From: Polynucleobacter sp. AP-Latsch-80-C2
Lineage (GTDB): Bacteria > Pseudomonadota > Gammaproteobacteria > Burkholderiales > Burkholderiaceae
Direction: 5' to 3'
Assembly: GCF_018882185.1 (NCBI RefSeq)
Contig: NZ_JACVOY010000008.1
Location: 1 to 64,000, forward strand
Length of the DNA: 64,000 nt
Shown here piece after piece: positions 26,453 through 35,529 of this stretch (position 1 is its first letter; each line of letters starts with the position of its first letter). The notes under the pieces were generated by a model, which was given only the letters and a program-made list of their open reading frames with translations, ran no database searches and was not told the DNA's origin. A program made the position numbers and the translations under genes.

Positions 26453-28528
26453 ATGTCTAACGCGATACCCAAGACTGCCGAACTGCCTAATCATCAATAT
26501 CGTTCCGATATCGATGGCTTGAGAGCATTTGCAGTGCTATCAGTTGTGTTATTTCATGCCTTTCCTGAGTTCATCTCTGGCGGCTTTATTGGGGTGGATG
26601 TCTTTTTCGTCATTTCAGGCTTCTTAATCTCCACCATCATTTTTGAGAAGTTAGAGCAGGGCAACTTTAGTTTTGTCGATTTTTATGCACGCCGTGTCCG
26701 CCGTATTTTCCCAGCACTGATTCTCGTATTGGTGGCATCGTTCGTCTTGGGCTGGTGCATTCTGTTTGTTGGTGAGTACAAGCAGTTAGGTAAACATATT
26801 GCTGGTGGTGCTGGCTTCATCGCCAACTTAATTTTGTGGAGCGAGAGCGGTTACTTTGACAACCTGGCCGATACAAAACCTTTGCTTCACTTATGGAGCC
26901 TGGGTATTGAAGAGCAGTTCTATATCGTTTGGCCGCCCATTCTTTGGGCTGCATGGCGCTTTCGGGTGCGCTGCCTGCCGATCATTTTAGCAATTGGGCT
27001 AGCTTCATTTGCGTTCAATCTTTATGGCATTGCCATTGATCCAGTTGCTACCTTCTATTCACCCTTAACCCGCTTTTGGGAATTGCTCATCGGTTCTTTG
27101 TTGGCTTATGTCACTGTATTTCATGCAAGGTATCCACGATTAGCTATTAATACCATTGTGCAGGCAAATACCCTGTCATGGATAGGTTGCGTACTCTTTA
27201 TTACTGGATTGCTTTTAATAAACAAAGACAGCGGCTTTCCGGGGGCGTGGGCACTCTTACCAACCTTAGGCGCTGCGCTGATGATCAAGGCTGGCCCAAG
27301 TGCTTGGTTCAATAAGGCAGTGTTAGGTAGTTCTGTATTAGTGTGGTTTGGCCTAATTAGTTATCCACTTTATCTCTGGCATTGGCCATTACTCTCTTTT
27401 GCACGCATTCTGAGTAGCAGTGTTCCTGAGTTAGAGATTCGGATTGGGGTTGTAGTTCTCTCCATTCTTTTATCTTGGCTAACGTATCGCTTTGTAGAAA
27501 AGCCTATTCGTTTCGGTAGCGGCATTACATTCAATACCGCTTTCTTTGGTAAGTATTTTGTTAGTAAGAGAGCCATCACCATTGCGCTGGTTGCAGGGCT
27601 GTTCTTGATTGGTCTCGCAGGCTATGTGGCGAATTTCAAGAACGGTAGTCACTCCCGCTTGGTGAACAAGATCAATATTGATCCGGAGTCAGGTTATGAC
27701 GGCGTTGCTGGAGTGGATCTTATTGAAGACTGCGGTTTAGCGAACTCCCCATCAATTGATAAAGCCTGGTTCGGAACCTGCTTACGCGATAGCCGTCCTC
27801 CAGTGAAGTACGCCTTGGTTGGCGACAGTCATGCTGAGTCCATCTTTAGGGGTTTGATTAGAACCTCAAATGAGAGTGGGCGGTGGCTCTTTATTGGTGG
27901 CCCGAATGGCAAGAGTGGTGTATCGATCGTGGTTTCCAATAATCCGATTTATAAAAAAATCACACCTTCAAGCGAATACGCCATGAATGCGCTGGCCCAA
28001 AATAAAAATATTGAGACTGTTTTATTTGTCGGCGCTAGTAGAAACCTATTTGGCTTGAATGAGAAGAAGTTCTTGGATGATATGGAGTCTTCGCCTAATT
28101 TTGATGTTGCCTATGAAGCGGTTCAAAACGCAATTAATCCACTAAAGGCCGCCGGCAAGAAAGTGGTGATCCTTGAAGATAATCCAACCTTAGCGTTCCC
28201 AGAAGATTGTTTGCAAAGAAAGAGCACGATCTCGGCGATTAATTATTTCTTCCCCAAGAAGCTCAACCCTCGTTGTGTATTAACGGTAGAGCAGCATCAA
28301 CAGCGTACAGAGCAATACCGACGCCTACTGGCTAAGCTGGAGAAAAATAACCCTGGGACTGTGAAGATCTTTTACACCACACCAATCCTGTGTGATGAAG
28401 GAAAAGGACTTTGTGAAATCTCTAAGAATGGTCGTCTGCTTTACAGCTACTCAGACCATATCTCTGACTACTCAGCGGGCTTAATTGGTAGACCGCTCAA
28501 TGAGTGGCTTAGAAATCAAAGTAAATGA
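26453..28528 (+). CDS. AT3-SGNH O-acyltransferase (OafA-like), copy 2
   Basis: The 691-residue protein repeats the architecture at 15868: AT3 membrane domain (YRSDIDGLRAFAVLSVVLFH, GVDVFFVISGFLIS, RRVRRIFPA, HLWSLGIEEQFY) and a periplasmic SGNH domain with VGDSHAES and a late D-H pair (YSDHISDYSAG). The two proteins are clear paralogues but diverge strongly in the SGNH half, so they may modify different positions. It is complete, and only three bases separate its stop from the third copy. Membership in an O-antigen acetylation family is sure; the acyl target is unknown. Confidence 0.88.
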   Translation: MSNAIPKTAELPNHQYRSDIDGLRAFAVLSVVLFHAFPEFISGGFIGVDVFFVISGFLISTIIFEKLEQGNFSFVDFYARRVRRIFPALILVLVASFVLGWCILFVGEYKQLGKHIAGGAGFIANLILWSESGYFDNLADTKPLLHLWSLGIEEQFYIVWPPILWAAWRFRVRCLPIILAIGLASFAFNLYGIAIDPVATFYSPLTRFWELLIGSLLAYVTVFHARYPRLAINTIVQANTLSWIGCVLFITGLLLINKDSGFPGAWALLPTLGAALMIKAGPSAWFNKAVLGSSVLVWFGLISYPLYLWHWPLLSFARILSSSVPELEIRIGVVVLSILLSWLTYRFVEKPIRFGSGITFNTAFFGKYFVSKRAITIALVAGLFLIGLAGYVANFKNGSHSRLVNKINIDPESGYDGVAGVDLIEDCGLANSPSIDKAWFGTCLRDSRPPVKYALVGDSHAESIFRGLIRTSNESGRWLFIGGPNGKSGVSIVVSNNPIYKKITPSSEYAMNALAQNKNIETVLFVGASRNLFGLNEKKFLDDMESSPNFDVAYEAVQNAINPLKAAGKKVVILEDNPTLAFPEDCLQRKSTISAINYFFPKKLNPRCVLTVEQHQQRTEQYRRLLAKLEKNNPGTVKIFYTTPILCDEGKGLCEISKNGRLLYSYSDHISDYSAGLIGRPLNEWLRNQSK

Positions 28529-28918
28529 TTTATGCAATATAGACCCGAAATAGATGGTTTAAGAGCTCTGGCAGTCATACCAGTCATTCTTTTCCATGCG
28601 GGCATTCAGCTCTTTGGGGGCGGATATGTCGGTGTAGATATCTTCTTTGTCATAAGTGGCTATCTGATTACCTCAATTCTCCTTTCTGAAATGGTCGATA
28701 GAAAATTTACCCTCACTGGATTTTATGAGCGGCGAGCGCGCAGGATTTTGCCAGCACTATTTCTGGTTATGGCGATTTTTTTGCCATTTGCATGGTTTTG
28801 GATGCTGCCTCATGAATTAAAGGGTTTTTCCCAAAGTCTTGTAGCGGTATCTACGTTTGCTTCCAATATTTATTTCTGGATCTCAACCGGTTATTTTGAA
28901 ACTGCTGCAGAGCTTAGG

Positions 28919-28922
28919 CCTC
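28919..28922. repeat. 4-bp target-site duplication, left copy (CCTC)
   Basis: CCTC directly precedes the left IS end and is repeated at 30130-30133 directly after the right end. Four-base duplications are usual for the IS407 group of IS3. Confidence 0.85.
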
Positions 28923-29003
28923 TGTAGTATCCCCATAGATTCGTACATTTAAAAAGTTGAGTTTTCTGTTGTTTATGGCAGTATTTACAACAGGAGAATC
29001 AAT

Positions 29004-29270
29004 ATGAAGAAGTCACGATTTACAGAGACCCAAATCGTTGGGATTTTGAAAGAAGCCGAGGGCGGTATTGCGATGGCAGACATATTGCGCACGCATGGCA
29101 TTAGCGGCGCTACCTTTTACAAATGGCGATCCAAATACGGCGGCCTTGAAGCTTCTGAGCTCAAACGAGTAAAGGAGCTAGAGCAGCAGCTCTCCGAATA
29201 TAAAACGATGGTTGCTGAACTGACCCACGATAACCGAGCTCTAAAGAACCTCATTGAAAAAAAGCTCTAG
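29004..29270 (+). CDS. IS3-family transposase OrfA
   Basis: The 88-residue protein has an N-terminal helix-turn-helix ([33 protein letters not shown]) and a C-terminal leucine-zipper-like helix ([16 protein letters not shown]). It binds the IS ends and oligomerises. AGGAG lies seven bases before the ATG. Its last codons contain the slippery heptamer A-AAA-AAG (29258-29264). A -1 shift there continues as [18 protein letters not shown] into the OrfB frame, giving the OrfAB transposase. Confidence 0.93.
   Translation: MKKSRFTETQIVGILKEAEGGIAMADILRTHGISGATFYKWRSKYGGLEASELKRVKELEQQLSEYKTMVAELTHDNRALKNLIEKKL
29258..29264 (+). promoter_or_regulatory. Programmed -1 frameshift site of the IS
   Basis: A-AAA-AAG read in the OrfA frame as GAA AAA AAG. 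Slipping back one base leads into [15 protein letters not shown] and then OrfB without a stop, the usual way IS3 elements make OrfAB. Confidence 0.85.
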
Positions 29271-29320
29271 CGCCAACCGGTAAAAGAGAAGCAGTCGATT
29301 ACCTGGTTGGCGAAGAAGCA

Positions 29321-30115
29321 GTGCCAATAACAAGAGCTTGCGCTCATTTGGGGCTGGCCAGGTCATCGTATTACGAGCGCCCGGCAAGTAGGGCTAAAGC
29401 CGATGAGCCTGTCATTGAAGTACTTAATCAAGTGGTTGCCAAGAATGGGCGCTGGGGATTTAGATTATGTTTTGATTGGATGCGCAATCAGGGTTACGAG
29501 TGGAATCACAAGCGGGTATGGCGTGTGTATAAGGAGATGGGTTTGAACTTACCCAGAAGAACCAAAAAGCGTATCCCCAAGATGCCCAGAGTTCCACTTG
29601 TTGCCCCTACCGAGGCTAACTCGATGTGGGCCTTAGATTTTATGTACGACACCTTGCATTACGGCCGGCCTTTTAGGACCCTGAACGTCATTGACGAATC
29701 CAACCGTGAGATCTTGGCGATTGAAATTGATATTAGTTTGCCAGCAGCCAGAGTAGTCAGAACATTGGAGCATCTGGAAGAGATCCATGGTTTACCTCAG
29801 GCGATACGTCTGGACAATGGGAGTGAACTGCGGTCTGCCATCTTTATGGGCTGGTGCGAAGAAAAAGGGATTGAACTCAAATTTATCCAGCCGGGCAAGC
29901 CTCAACAAAATGCCTTTATTGAGCGGTTTAATAAAACCTATCGTCATGAAGTACTCAATGCGTATTTATTTGAAAACCTCAGGGAGGTACGTGAAATTAC
30001 AGAAAACTGGATCACCATTTACAACGAAGAAAGACCGCACAGCTCTCTTGGCAGAATATCGCCTAGAGACTATCGAGCACAGGCAGAAAACAACACTTTA
30101 GGAATGTCGGCTTGA
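29321..30115 (+). CDS. IS3-family transposase OrfB (DDE catalytic subunit)
   Basis: As an independent frame it starts at GTG 29321 and encodes 264 residues, but it is normally made as OrfAB by -1 frameshifting. It has an HTH_21-like N-terminus and an rve/integrase core with the DDE triad in [16 protein letters not shown] and [12 protein letters not shown]. All three acidic residues are present. The C-terminus ([11 protein letters not shown]) is typical of the family. Together with the intact ends this predicts a functional transposase. Confidence 0.93.
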   Translation: MPITRACAHLGLARSSYYERPASRAKADEPVIEVLNQVVAKNGRWGFRLCFDWMRNQGYEWNHKRVWRVYKEMGLNLPRRTKKRIPKMPRVPLVAPTEANSMWALDFMYDTLHYGRPFRTLNVIDESNREILAIEIDISLPAARVVRTLEHLEEIHGLPQAIRLDNGSELRSAIFMGWCEEKGIELKFIQPGKPQQNAFIERFNKTYRHEVLNAYLFENLREVREITENWITIYNEERPHSSLGRISPRDYRAQAENNTLGMSA

Positions 30116-30129
30116 CGGGGGATACTACA

Positions 30130-30133
30130 CCTC
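30130..30133. repeat. 4-bp target-site duplication, right copy (CCTC)
   Basis: CCTC directly follows the right IS end and matches 28919-28922. The interrupted acyltransferase frame resumes here. Confidence 0.85.
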
Positions 30134-31630
30134 TTCTCCATACTTGGAGCTTGGCTGTTGAGGAGCAATTTTATTTACTTTTCCCGGTCCTACTCGCATG
30201 GGGTATGCCTTTGGGGAGAAAAAAATTATATTTATTTTTGCCTTCCTTGGGTGCGCTAGTTTATTTTTGGCACAACTTTTATCTGAAATAAGGCCTGCAT
30301 TTGATTTTTATCTTTTGCCTACGCGAGTATGGGAATTATTGGCAGGATCAATACTGGCATTTTATTCACAGCTATCTGGTGATCAAAAAAACCAAAGAAT
30401 TTTTCGAGAGATTGGCAGCCTCATCGGCTTACTTTTAATTTTCTATGCCATATTTGGTTTTGATAAATTTACTCCATTTCCAAGTTTATATACGCTGATT
30501 CCAGTTCTTGGCGCTTTACTGATTATCTATACCAGCCAGAAAACTATTGTCGGAAAACTGTTATCTAAACGAATATTCGTTGGCATCGGTTTAATTAGCT
30601 ATAGCCTGTACTTGTGGCATCAACCAGTGTTTGCATTTGCTAGAGTGAAGGCTGGTCATGAGCCGGATCAAGTGGTCTTAGCACTCTTGGTGTTAATAAT
30701 CTCAGTACTTTCATATTTAAGCTGGAAATTTGTTGAGATTCCATTTAGGGATAAAAGACGATTTTCACAGAATAAAATATTTTTATTCTCTGTTTTTGGT
30801 AGCCTCCTATTTATCTCTATTGGTTTAATTGGGCAATTCACAAGTGGTTTTTTAACTAAAAGCCAAAAAGCTGTATTGGCTTATAACGAATACCAAGAGG
30901 AGAGTAAAAAAATTGGGCGTGTTGGAAGTTGTTTTTTAGATGTTGGAGATTCCATTGATTTATTCAATGCGAGCTGTATTGAAGATAATTCAGATGATTC
31001 TATTTTCATTTGGGGTGATTCTCACGCCGCCGCTCTCTCATTTGGCCTTAGGCATATCTATAAAAATGTAACGCAATTTACATCTACCGGCTGTCCACCT
31101 CTCATGGATGAGTTCGTTGCCTCTAGACCTCTATGTAGAGATATCAATAACTATATTGGCTCTCAGATCAAAAATCTTAAGCCAAAAAATATTTTCTTAT
31201 ATGCTAATTGGGGTATTTATGATGCTCAGCATCCTTTAGAAAGTCTAAATAAGACCGTGGATTTTATACGGCTAGTTTCGCCATCTTCAAAAATTACAAT
31301 TTTGGGTGGAACCCCGCAATTTTTACCTAGCCTTCCAACCTATATGTTCTTAAATCATAAAAACTTAAAATTAGGTGAAGTCATGCCCACATATTTATAT
31401 GATCATTTAACCCTAATGGATCAAAAATGGGCTGCCCTTGCTAAACAAAAGAAGATTGATTTTTTTTCAACACTAAAAGTCTTTTGTCAGGCTAATGTTT
31501 GTAAAGTAACTGCTGAGTATGATGGTGTCATAATGCCTATTATTTGGGATTACGGACATTTAACTGCCGCCGGTTCGGTGCTGCTAGCTAACAAAATAAA
31601 ATTACAAAAGCAGCAATAGCTCTCAGCTTC

Positions 31631-32518
31631 TTAGACCACACCCTTTTGGGTGAAGAAGAGTTTGCCGTTCCAGGCCTGGCAAATCAGATCCTTCTTGGTC
31701 TTCCAACCTTCGCTGTTATCAGAGGCCTCTTCATAAGCCCATTGTGGGTTTACGGTAAATGGCTCCTTAGCCATGAGGGCAGAGATCCAGAAGGTTTCTT
31801 TATCGCCCCATACGTATTTGTAGGTATCGGGGTGATTGTTATTTAGCTCATACAGGCACTTAATTGCTTGTGGATGCTTGCTGCGATTAATCGCTACTAC
31901 ACCACTATCTACATAAGTCTCAATGACTGGTTCAGTCGGAATACCATCTTTCCAGATGTAATCCCACTCAATTGGGAAATTACTAGGCTTTTGATTGTTA
32001 AGACAACGACGCAGCCAATTTTGGCGCTGCTGATAAAAAGCATAGTTACGGAACTTATTGCCTTTGAAAGGCTTGCGTAGACCCAATTGGTACATGAGTT
32101 TGTCATACCAATTAAATTCAAATACCCAACGCTTGAGATCTCTAAAGAGGTAAAAGCCCGTCTCTTGATAACCGGCATCGCTAAAAAGATTCTCTGGATT
32201 TTGATGAAAGATGCCATCCGCATCAAATAGCAACACTTCGTTGAAGGAGCTATTGGCAACAATAAACGCCTTTACCTGAAAGCCCTTCCAGTGAGCGAGA
32301 TCGGGGGTGAACTCTGAAACGTTACGCCAAATGATTTTGTCAGTAATAGCACTAATCTTTTGCTTAGACTCAGCACTGAGCTCATTGCCTACTTCCCAGA
32401 TTTCAATCGGGAGCTGGCAGCCTAGGTCGCTATAAATCTTCTTGAGATTAAATAGAGCAAACTGAACGTAACGCTCTGGAATGCTAGTGACTAAACCGCG
32501 CGACAAATTGGTGCTCAT
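31631..32518 (-). CDS. GT71/MNN1-like putative mannosyltransferase
   Basis: The 295-residue protein looks like the Mannosyl_trans3 family: N-terminal GLVTSIPERYVQFALFN, WKGFQVKAFIVANSSFNEVL, then the metal-binding D-x-D in LLFDADGIFHQNP near residue 100, and later YVDSGVVAINR. These are GT-A type transferases using nucleotide sugars; the mannose label comes from fungal relatives and may not hold here. It is the last gene of the leftward export operon, 51 bp after the methyltransferase, and ends 11 bp from the convergent acyltransferase pseudogene. It has no signal peptide and likely acts in the cytoplasm. Confidence 0.7.
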   Translation of the reverse strand: MSTNLSRGLVTSIPERYVQFALFNLKKIYSDLGCQLPIEIWEVGNELSAESKQKISAITDKIIWRNVSEFTPDLAHWKGFQVKAFIVANSSFNEVLLFDADGIFHQNPENLFSDAGYQETGFYLFRDLKRWVFEFNWYDKLMYQLGLRKPFKGNKFRNYAFYQQRQNWLRRCLNNQKPSNFPIEWDYIWKDGIPTEPVIETYVDSGVVAINRSKHPQAIKCLYELNNNHPDTYKYVWGDKETFWISALMAKEPFTVNPQWAYEEASDNSEGWKTKKDLICQAWNGKLFFTQKGVV

Positions 32519-32569
32519 GAATATTAGGCTTTATGAATAAGTAATAGTGCAAGATAACGTTGCTGCAGA

Positions 32570-33427
32570 TTATTTTTTGAAAAGGGACTTGGCCCACTTA
32601 AAGGGTTCGAGTAATTTCCAGATGCGGTTCAGGCGTGCCTCGAGTAGTTGAGTCTTGCGCTCGATGGCATCAAAGCGTTCTTGATAGCGATTTGCCAGCA
32701 ACTCTAAAGTCAGGCCATATTCTTTGGCAAATACGACATCAAAACTTGCCATGGCGGATGCATCTCCAGCTTTTTGGGCAATCACTGCAAAGTCTGGGCT
32801 GACACCAGAGAGAACGGCAAACAAGCTAGTAGGGCCTTGCTCTTCACGTAGAGGAATCGATTCTTGAACACCAAGAACCTTAGATCTAGCAAAGCCCAAA
32901 TAACTCACGAGAAAGCTAAGTAAAGCCGAAGGCAGTGGGCGCTGATGGGTTGGGTCTAAATAAAAGCTAGAGGTACCGACAACTAAGTTCTCAGTATTAG
33001 GCGCTTCCAGAATTAACAGCCCAGCAGGCTTTAATGTCCTTAAGGCTTCCTTAATGAGCGTCTGCAAATCATCTAAAGATAGGTGCTCAGCAATATGAAA
33101 TCCCGAAACAATGCTCAAACTATCAGCTGGCAATGATTTGAGGTGCGCAATGGCGTCACCCGTTTGTACGTTGAGGCCTCTGCTGCGGCAAGCGGAGAGC
33201 ATGCCGTCGTCTAGATCAATGCCAGATGCGGTCAGTTGGTTATCTTGCAGCAATTCAAGCCATTCTCCACGACCACATCCTAAATCAAGGGCGGTAGCAT
33301 TGGGGTGGGCTGCTTGAATCTTTTTAATAAATGGGACATAAACCGACAGGCGAGACTTAATGACTTCGCGAGAGCCGCGATGCTGATCTTCAAATGCTTT
33401 GTAGAAATTATTTTGATCTGAGCTCAT
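32570..33427 (-). CDS. SAM-dependent methyltransferase with C-terminal coiled coil
   Basis: The 285-residue protein is a class I methyltransferase: motif I ALDLGCGRGEWLELL near residue 50, acidic residue in ASGIDLDDGM, and LILEAPNTENL. After about residue 225 it has a heptad-rich helix (YQERFDAIERKTQLLEARL) and a basic tail. A methyltransferase next to Wzt, with a coiled-coil tail, resembles WbdD, which caps O-polysaccharides and fixes chain length. WbdD is larger and may carry a kinase domain, which is absent here. A capping role is inference from location. It is 40 bp downstream of wzt. Confidence 0.78.
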   Translation of the reverse strand: MSSDQNNFYKAFEDQHRGSREVIKSRLSVYVPFIKKIQAAHPNATALDLGCGRGEWLELLQDNQLTASGIDLDDGMLSACRSRGLNVQTGDAIAHLKSLPADSLSIVSGFHIAEHLSLDDLQTLIKEALRTLKPAGLLILEAPNTENLVVGTSSFYLDPTHQRPLPSALLSFLVSYLGFARSKVLGVQESIPLREEQGPTSLFAVLSGVSPDFAVIAQKAGDASAMASFDVVFAKEYGLTLELLANRYQERFDAIERKTQLLEARLNRIWKLLEPFKWAKSLFKK

Positions 33428-33467
33428 GCGTTTCTAAATGGTTTATCTTTTTTACTTCAGCTTGTTC

Positions 33468-34685
33468 TTACTGCTTAATCTCAACTATTGGGGGTAACCA
33501 AGCTACACCTTCAAAATGTTCTTTGCTATTAAGGACCGTAAACACGAGAGCATGGTCACGCCACTCATAATTGCTCGCTATGTGATTGTCAGATGCATGT
33601 AAAGATAATGCAAGTGAGTAGGTTCCAGGCCCAAAATTAGCAATAAAGCGGAAGTTAAATTCCACTTCAGCGCCTGCAGCCAGCTTCTTCAGGGTCTTAT
33701 TGAGGTGATAGGTATTGGTGCCATAAACCGGCAAGCCCAAGCGATCTTTGAACATATAGCCTAGCACTAGCTCATCAATGGCTTGATTGCAGCGTACTTT
33801 GGTGGATAGTGTAATTTCTTGGGCTACTTGAACCACTTCAATGCGCTTACCTTCGTTATTGAGTAAGGCCACATCCAAAATAGTGGCTTCACCGCTGCCA
33901 GAAGTTGTTTTGACTTTTCCGGATTGGGTAATTTCTTGGCGAACGTTTTGGTTCTCGCGGTCGGCTAATAAGGCGTTGTAATAGTCCATCACCATTTCTG
34001 GTTGACCTTCAATGGCAACTTTGCCTTGGTTAAGCAAAATAGCGCGATCACAAATTGACTGAATAGCCATCTTGTCATGGGAAACAATTAATAGGGTCGT
34101 GCCATGCTTGCGGAATTCGCGAATACGGTCAAAGCACTTATGGGTGAAGTAAGTATCACCAACCGATAAAGCCTCGTCCACGATCAAGACATCTGGGCGC
34201 TCTGCAGTGGCCACGCTAAAAGCCAAGCGCATTTGCATACCGCTGGAATAGAAACGCACAGGCTGATCGATGTATTCACCAATCTCAGCAAACTCTTCGA
34301 TGGCCGGCATCATGGCAGTGATTTGATCCACGCTATAGCCAAGTAATTGTCCAGCCATATAGACATTCTGTCTACCAGTAAAGTCAGGATGAAAGCCGAT
34401 ACCAAGCTCAAGTAGGGCAGCCACTTTGCCACTCATCTCTACTGAGCCAGTAGTAGGCTTGGAAGTTCCAGAGATCATCTTGAGTAGCGTGCTCTTACCA
34501 GCACCGTTCACACCAATAATGCCGACGGCCTCACCAGGATTTACAGTGAAGTTCAAATCCTGTAATACCCAGTTCAGGCTATGACGCTCTTTACTAAACG
34601 GAATAATCCATTCAGCGAGACGCGACCACTTAGAAGGGTAGCGCTTGTAAGCTTTGCCGAGATTGCGAACAATAATCTGTGACAT
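33468..34685 (-). CDS. wzt: Polysaccharide ABC transporter ATPase Wzt with cargo-binding domain
   Basis: The 405-residue protein has an ATPase domain (about 1-245) with Walker A GVNGAGKST, signature YSSGMQMRLAFS, Walker B DVLIVDEALSVGD and H-loop VSHD. A C-terminal beta-rich domain (about 265-405) is typical of Wzt proteins that recognise the modified non-reducing end of the glycan before export. This points to ABC-dependent export with recognition of a terminal group, fitting the methyltransferase gene that follows. The start overlaps the wzm stop by one base (TAATG), indicating translational coupling. Confidence 0.92.
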   Translation of the reverse strand: MSQIIVRNLGKAYKRYPSKWSRLAEWIIPFSKERHSLNWVLQDLNFTVNPGEAVGIIGVNGAGKSTLLKMISGTSKPTTGSVEMSGKVAALLELGIGFHPDFTGRQNVYMAGQLLGYSVDQITAMMPAIEEFAEIGEYIDQPVRFYSSGMQMRLAFSVATAERPDVLIVDEALSVGDTYFTHKCFDRIREFRKHGTTLLIVSHDKMAIQSICDRAILLNQGKVAIEGQPEMVMDYYNALLADRENQNVRQEITQSGKVKTTSGSGEATILDVALLNNEGKRIEVVQVAQEITLSTKVRCNQAIDELVLGYMFKDRLGLPVYGTNTYHLNKTLKKLAAGAEVEFNFRFIANFGPGTYSLALSLHASDNHIASNYEWRDHALVFTVLNSKEHFEGVAWLPPIVEIKQ

Positions 34686-35524
34686 TAGAGCAAGTCCACC
34701 ATTTCACCGGAACGCTTACGGAATAAGCGAAAGCCATTGATATTGAGCAGCACCGCTAAGACACAGATAAACCACAAGCTAGACCAATCAGGCATTTGAT
34801 GATGAACAAAAATACCCTGAAAGGCCACCATTAAATTGGTGAGCGGATTAAATGAAACCAAGAAACGAATTTTCTCGGGCAGGATATTGACCGAGTACAC
34901 GATGGGTGTGAGCCAAAACCAAAACTGCAAAGCAACGCTGTAAAAGTAACCAATATCTCTAAAGAAAACATTGAGAACGCCGAGCGTCATTCCTAAGCCA
35001 ATCGAGAAAGCAACCAAGATCACCAACAGGGGGATAACAGCAAAGAAGCAATAACCAGGGAAGTTATCTGTCACCAATAGGAAGAGGGTGAATAGGGAAA
35101 AGATGATGATGAAGTTCAGTCCAGCATTAAGAATGACAATGACTGGTAGGCATAGGCGTGGAAAGTTCAGTTTCTTGAGAAGGTTGGCGTTTTCTAAGAA
35201 CACTACTTGGGCACGTGAGGTCAACTCTGAAAAAAGTGTCCAAACAATCACGCCAATGCATAAATAGATGCTGTAAGAATAAAGACCAGAGCTACCTTCA
35301 CCAGCGGCGCCTGGCAATCGAGCCCCCATGACTTTGGAGAACACTAAGGTGTAAACCAAAATTAGCGCTAAGGGATTGATGATGGGCCAAGCAAAGCCTA
35401 AAAGGGAATTTTTATACTTGGTTTGGAATTCGCGCTTCGTGCTGCCGAGGATAAATGCGCGGTATTGCCAAAGTGAGGCAATAGAGGCAAATAAGCCGGG
35501 GGAGCGGGAGTTGGAATTGCGCAT
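34685..35524 (-). CDS. wzm: Polysaccharide ABC transporter permease Wzm
   Basis: The 279-residue protein is an ABC-2 type permease: an amphipathic start (SLWQYRAFILGSTKREFQTK), six membrane helices, and the segment NVFFRDIGYFYSVALQFWFW common in Wzm. With Wzt it exports a completed undecaprenyl-linked glycan to the periplasm. I place the start at ATG complement 35522-35524, since the family begins at this point; the frame runs open another 37 codons upstream into the neighbouring gene. Five bases separate it from the stop of the double glycosyltransferase. Confidence 0.92.
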   Translation of the reverse strand: MRNSNSRSPGLFASIASLWQYRAFILGSTKREFQTKYKNSLLGFAWPIINPLALILVYTLVFSKVMGARLPGAAGEGSSGLYSYSIYLCIGVIVWTLFSELTSRAQVVFLENANLLKKLNFPRLCLPVIVILNAGLNFIIIFSLFTLFLLVTDNFPGYCFFAVIPLLVILVAFSIGLGMTLGVLNVFFRDIGYFYSVALQFWFWLTPIVYSVNILPEKIRFLVSFNPLTNLMVAFQGIFVHHQMPDWSSLWFICVLAVLLNINGFRLFRKRSGEMVDLL

Positions 35525-35529
35525 TAGCC

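Larger units (their letters stand above)
28923..30129 (+). mobile_element. Complete IS3-family insertion sequence, IS407-like group
   Basis: The 1,207-bp element has perfect 12-bp terminal inverted repeats TGTAGTATCCCC (28923-28934) and GGGGATACTACA (30118-30129). It is flanked by a 4-bp duplication CCTC and contains overlapping-frame orfA and orfB with an A-AAA-AAG slippery site between them. Inverted repeats, direct repeats, both reading frames and the DDE residues are intact, so it looks recently inserted and potentially active. It interrupts the third AT3-SGNH acyltransferase gene. The name of the element in ISfinder cannot be given from sequence reading. Confidence 0.93.
28532..31619 (+). 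pseudogene. AT3-SGNH O-acyltransferase copy 3, split by an IS and frameshifted
   Basis: The N-terminal 130 codons (28532-28922) encode YRPEIDGLRALAVIPVILFH and GVDIFFVISGYLIT, and read into a stop in the IS. Beyond the IS the same frame resumes at 30130 with PLLHTWSLAVEEQFYLLFP. Removing the IS and one 4-bp duplication restores ELRPLLHTWSLAVEEQFY exactly. A second lesion follows: in the A7 run at 30219-30225 the frame changes. GRKK is in the first frame and IIFIFAFLGC in another, and one extra A would rejoin them. The remaining 460 codons encode the rest of AT3 and an SGNH domain (WGDSHAAA, DYGHLTAAG). The frame open from ATG 30198 is therefore a fragment. The gene is AT-rich compared with its two paralogues. 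Confidence 0.9.

Noticed and set aside
29787-30101. 104-codon frame inside OrfB
   Set aside because: Alternative frame over the DDE domain; IS3 elements do not encode a product there.
30198-31619. Separate functional acyltransferase gene starting at ATG 30198
   Set aside because: It lacks the first part of the AT3 domain, which is found beyond the IS and in another frame; it is a remnant of the broken gene.
31909-32262. 117-codon frame on the minus strand inside the GT71-like gene
   Set aside because: Same strand but other frame within a conserved gene, with no recognisable product.
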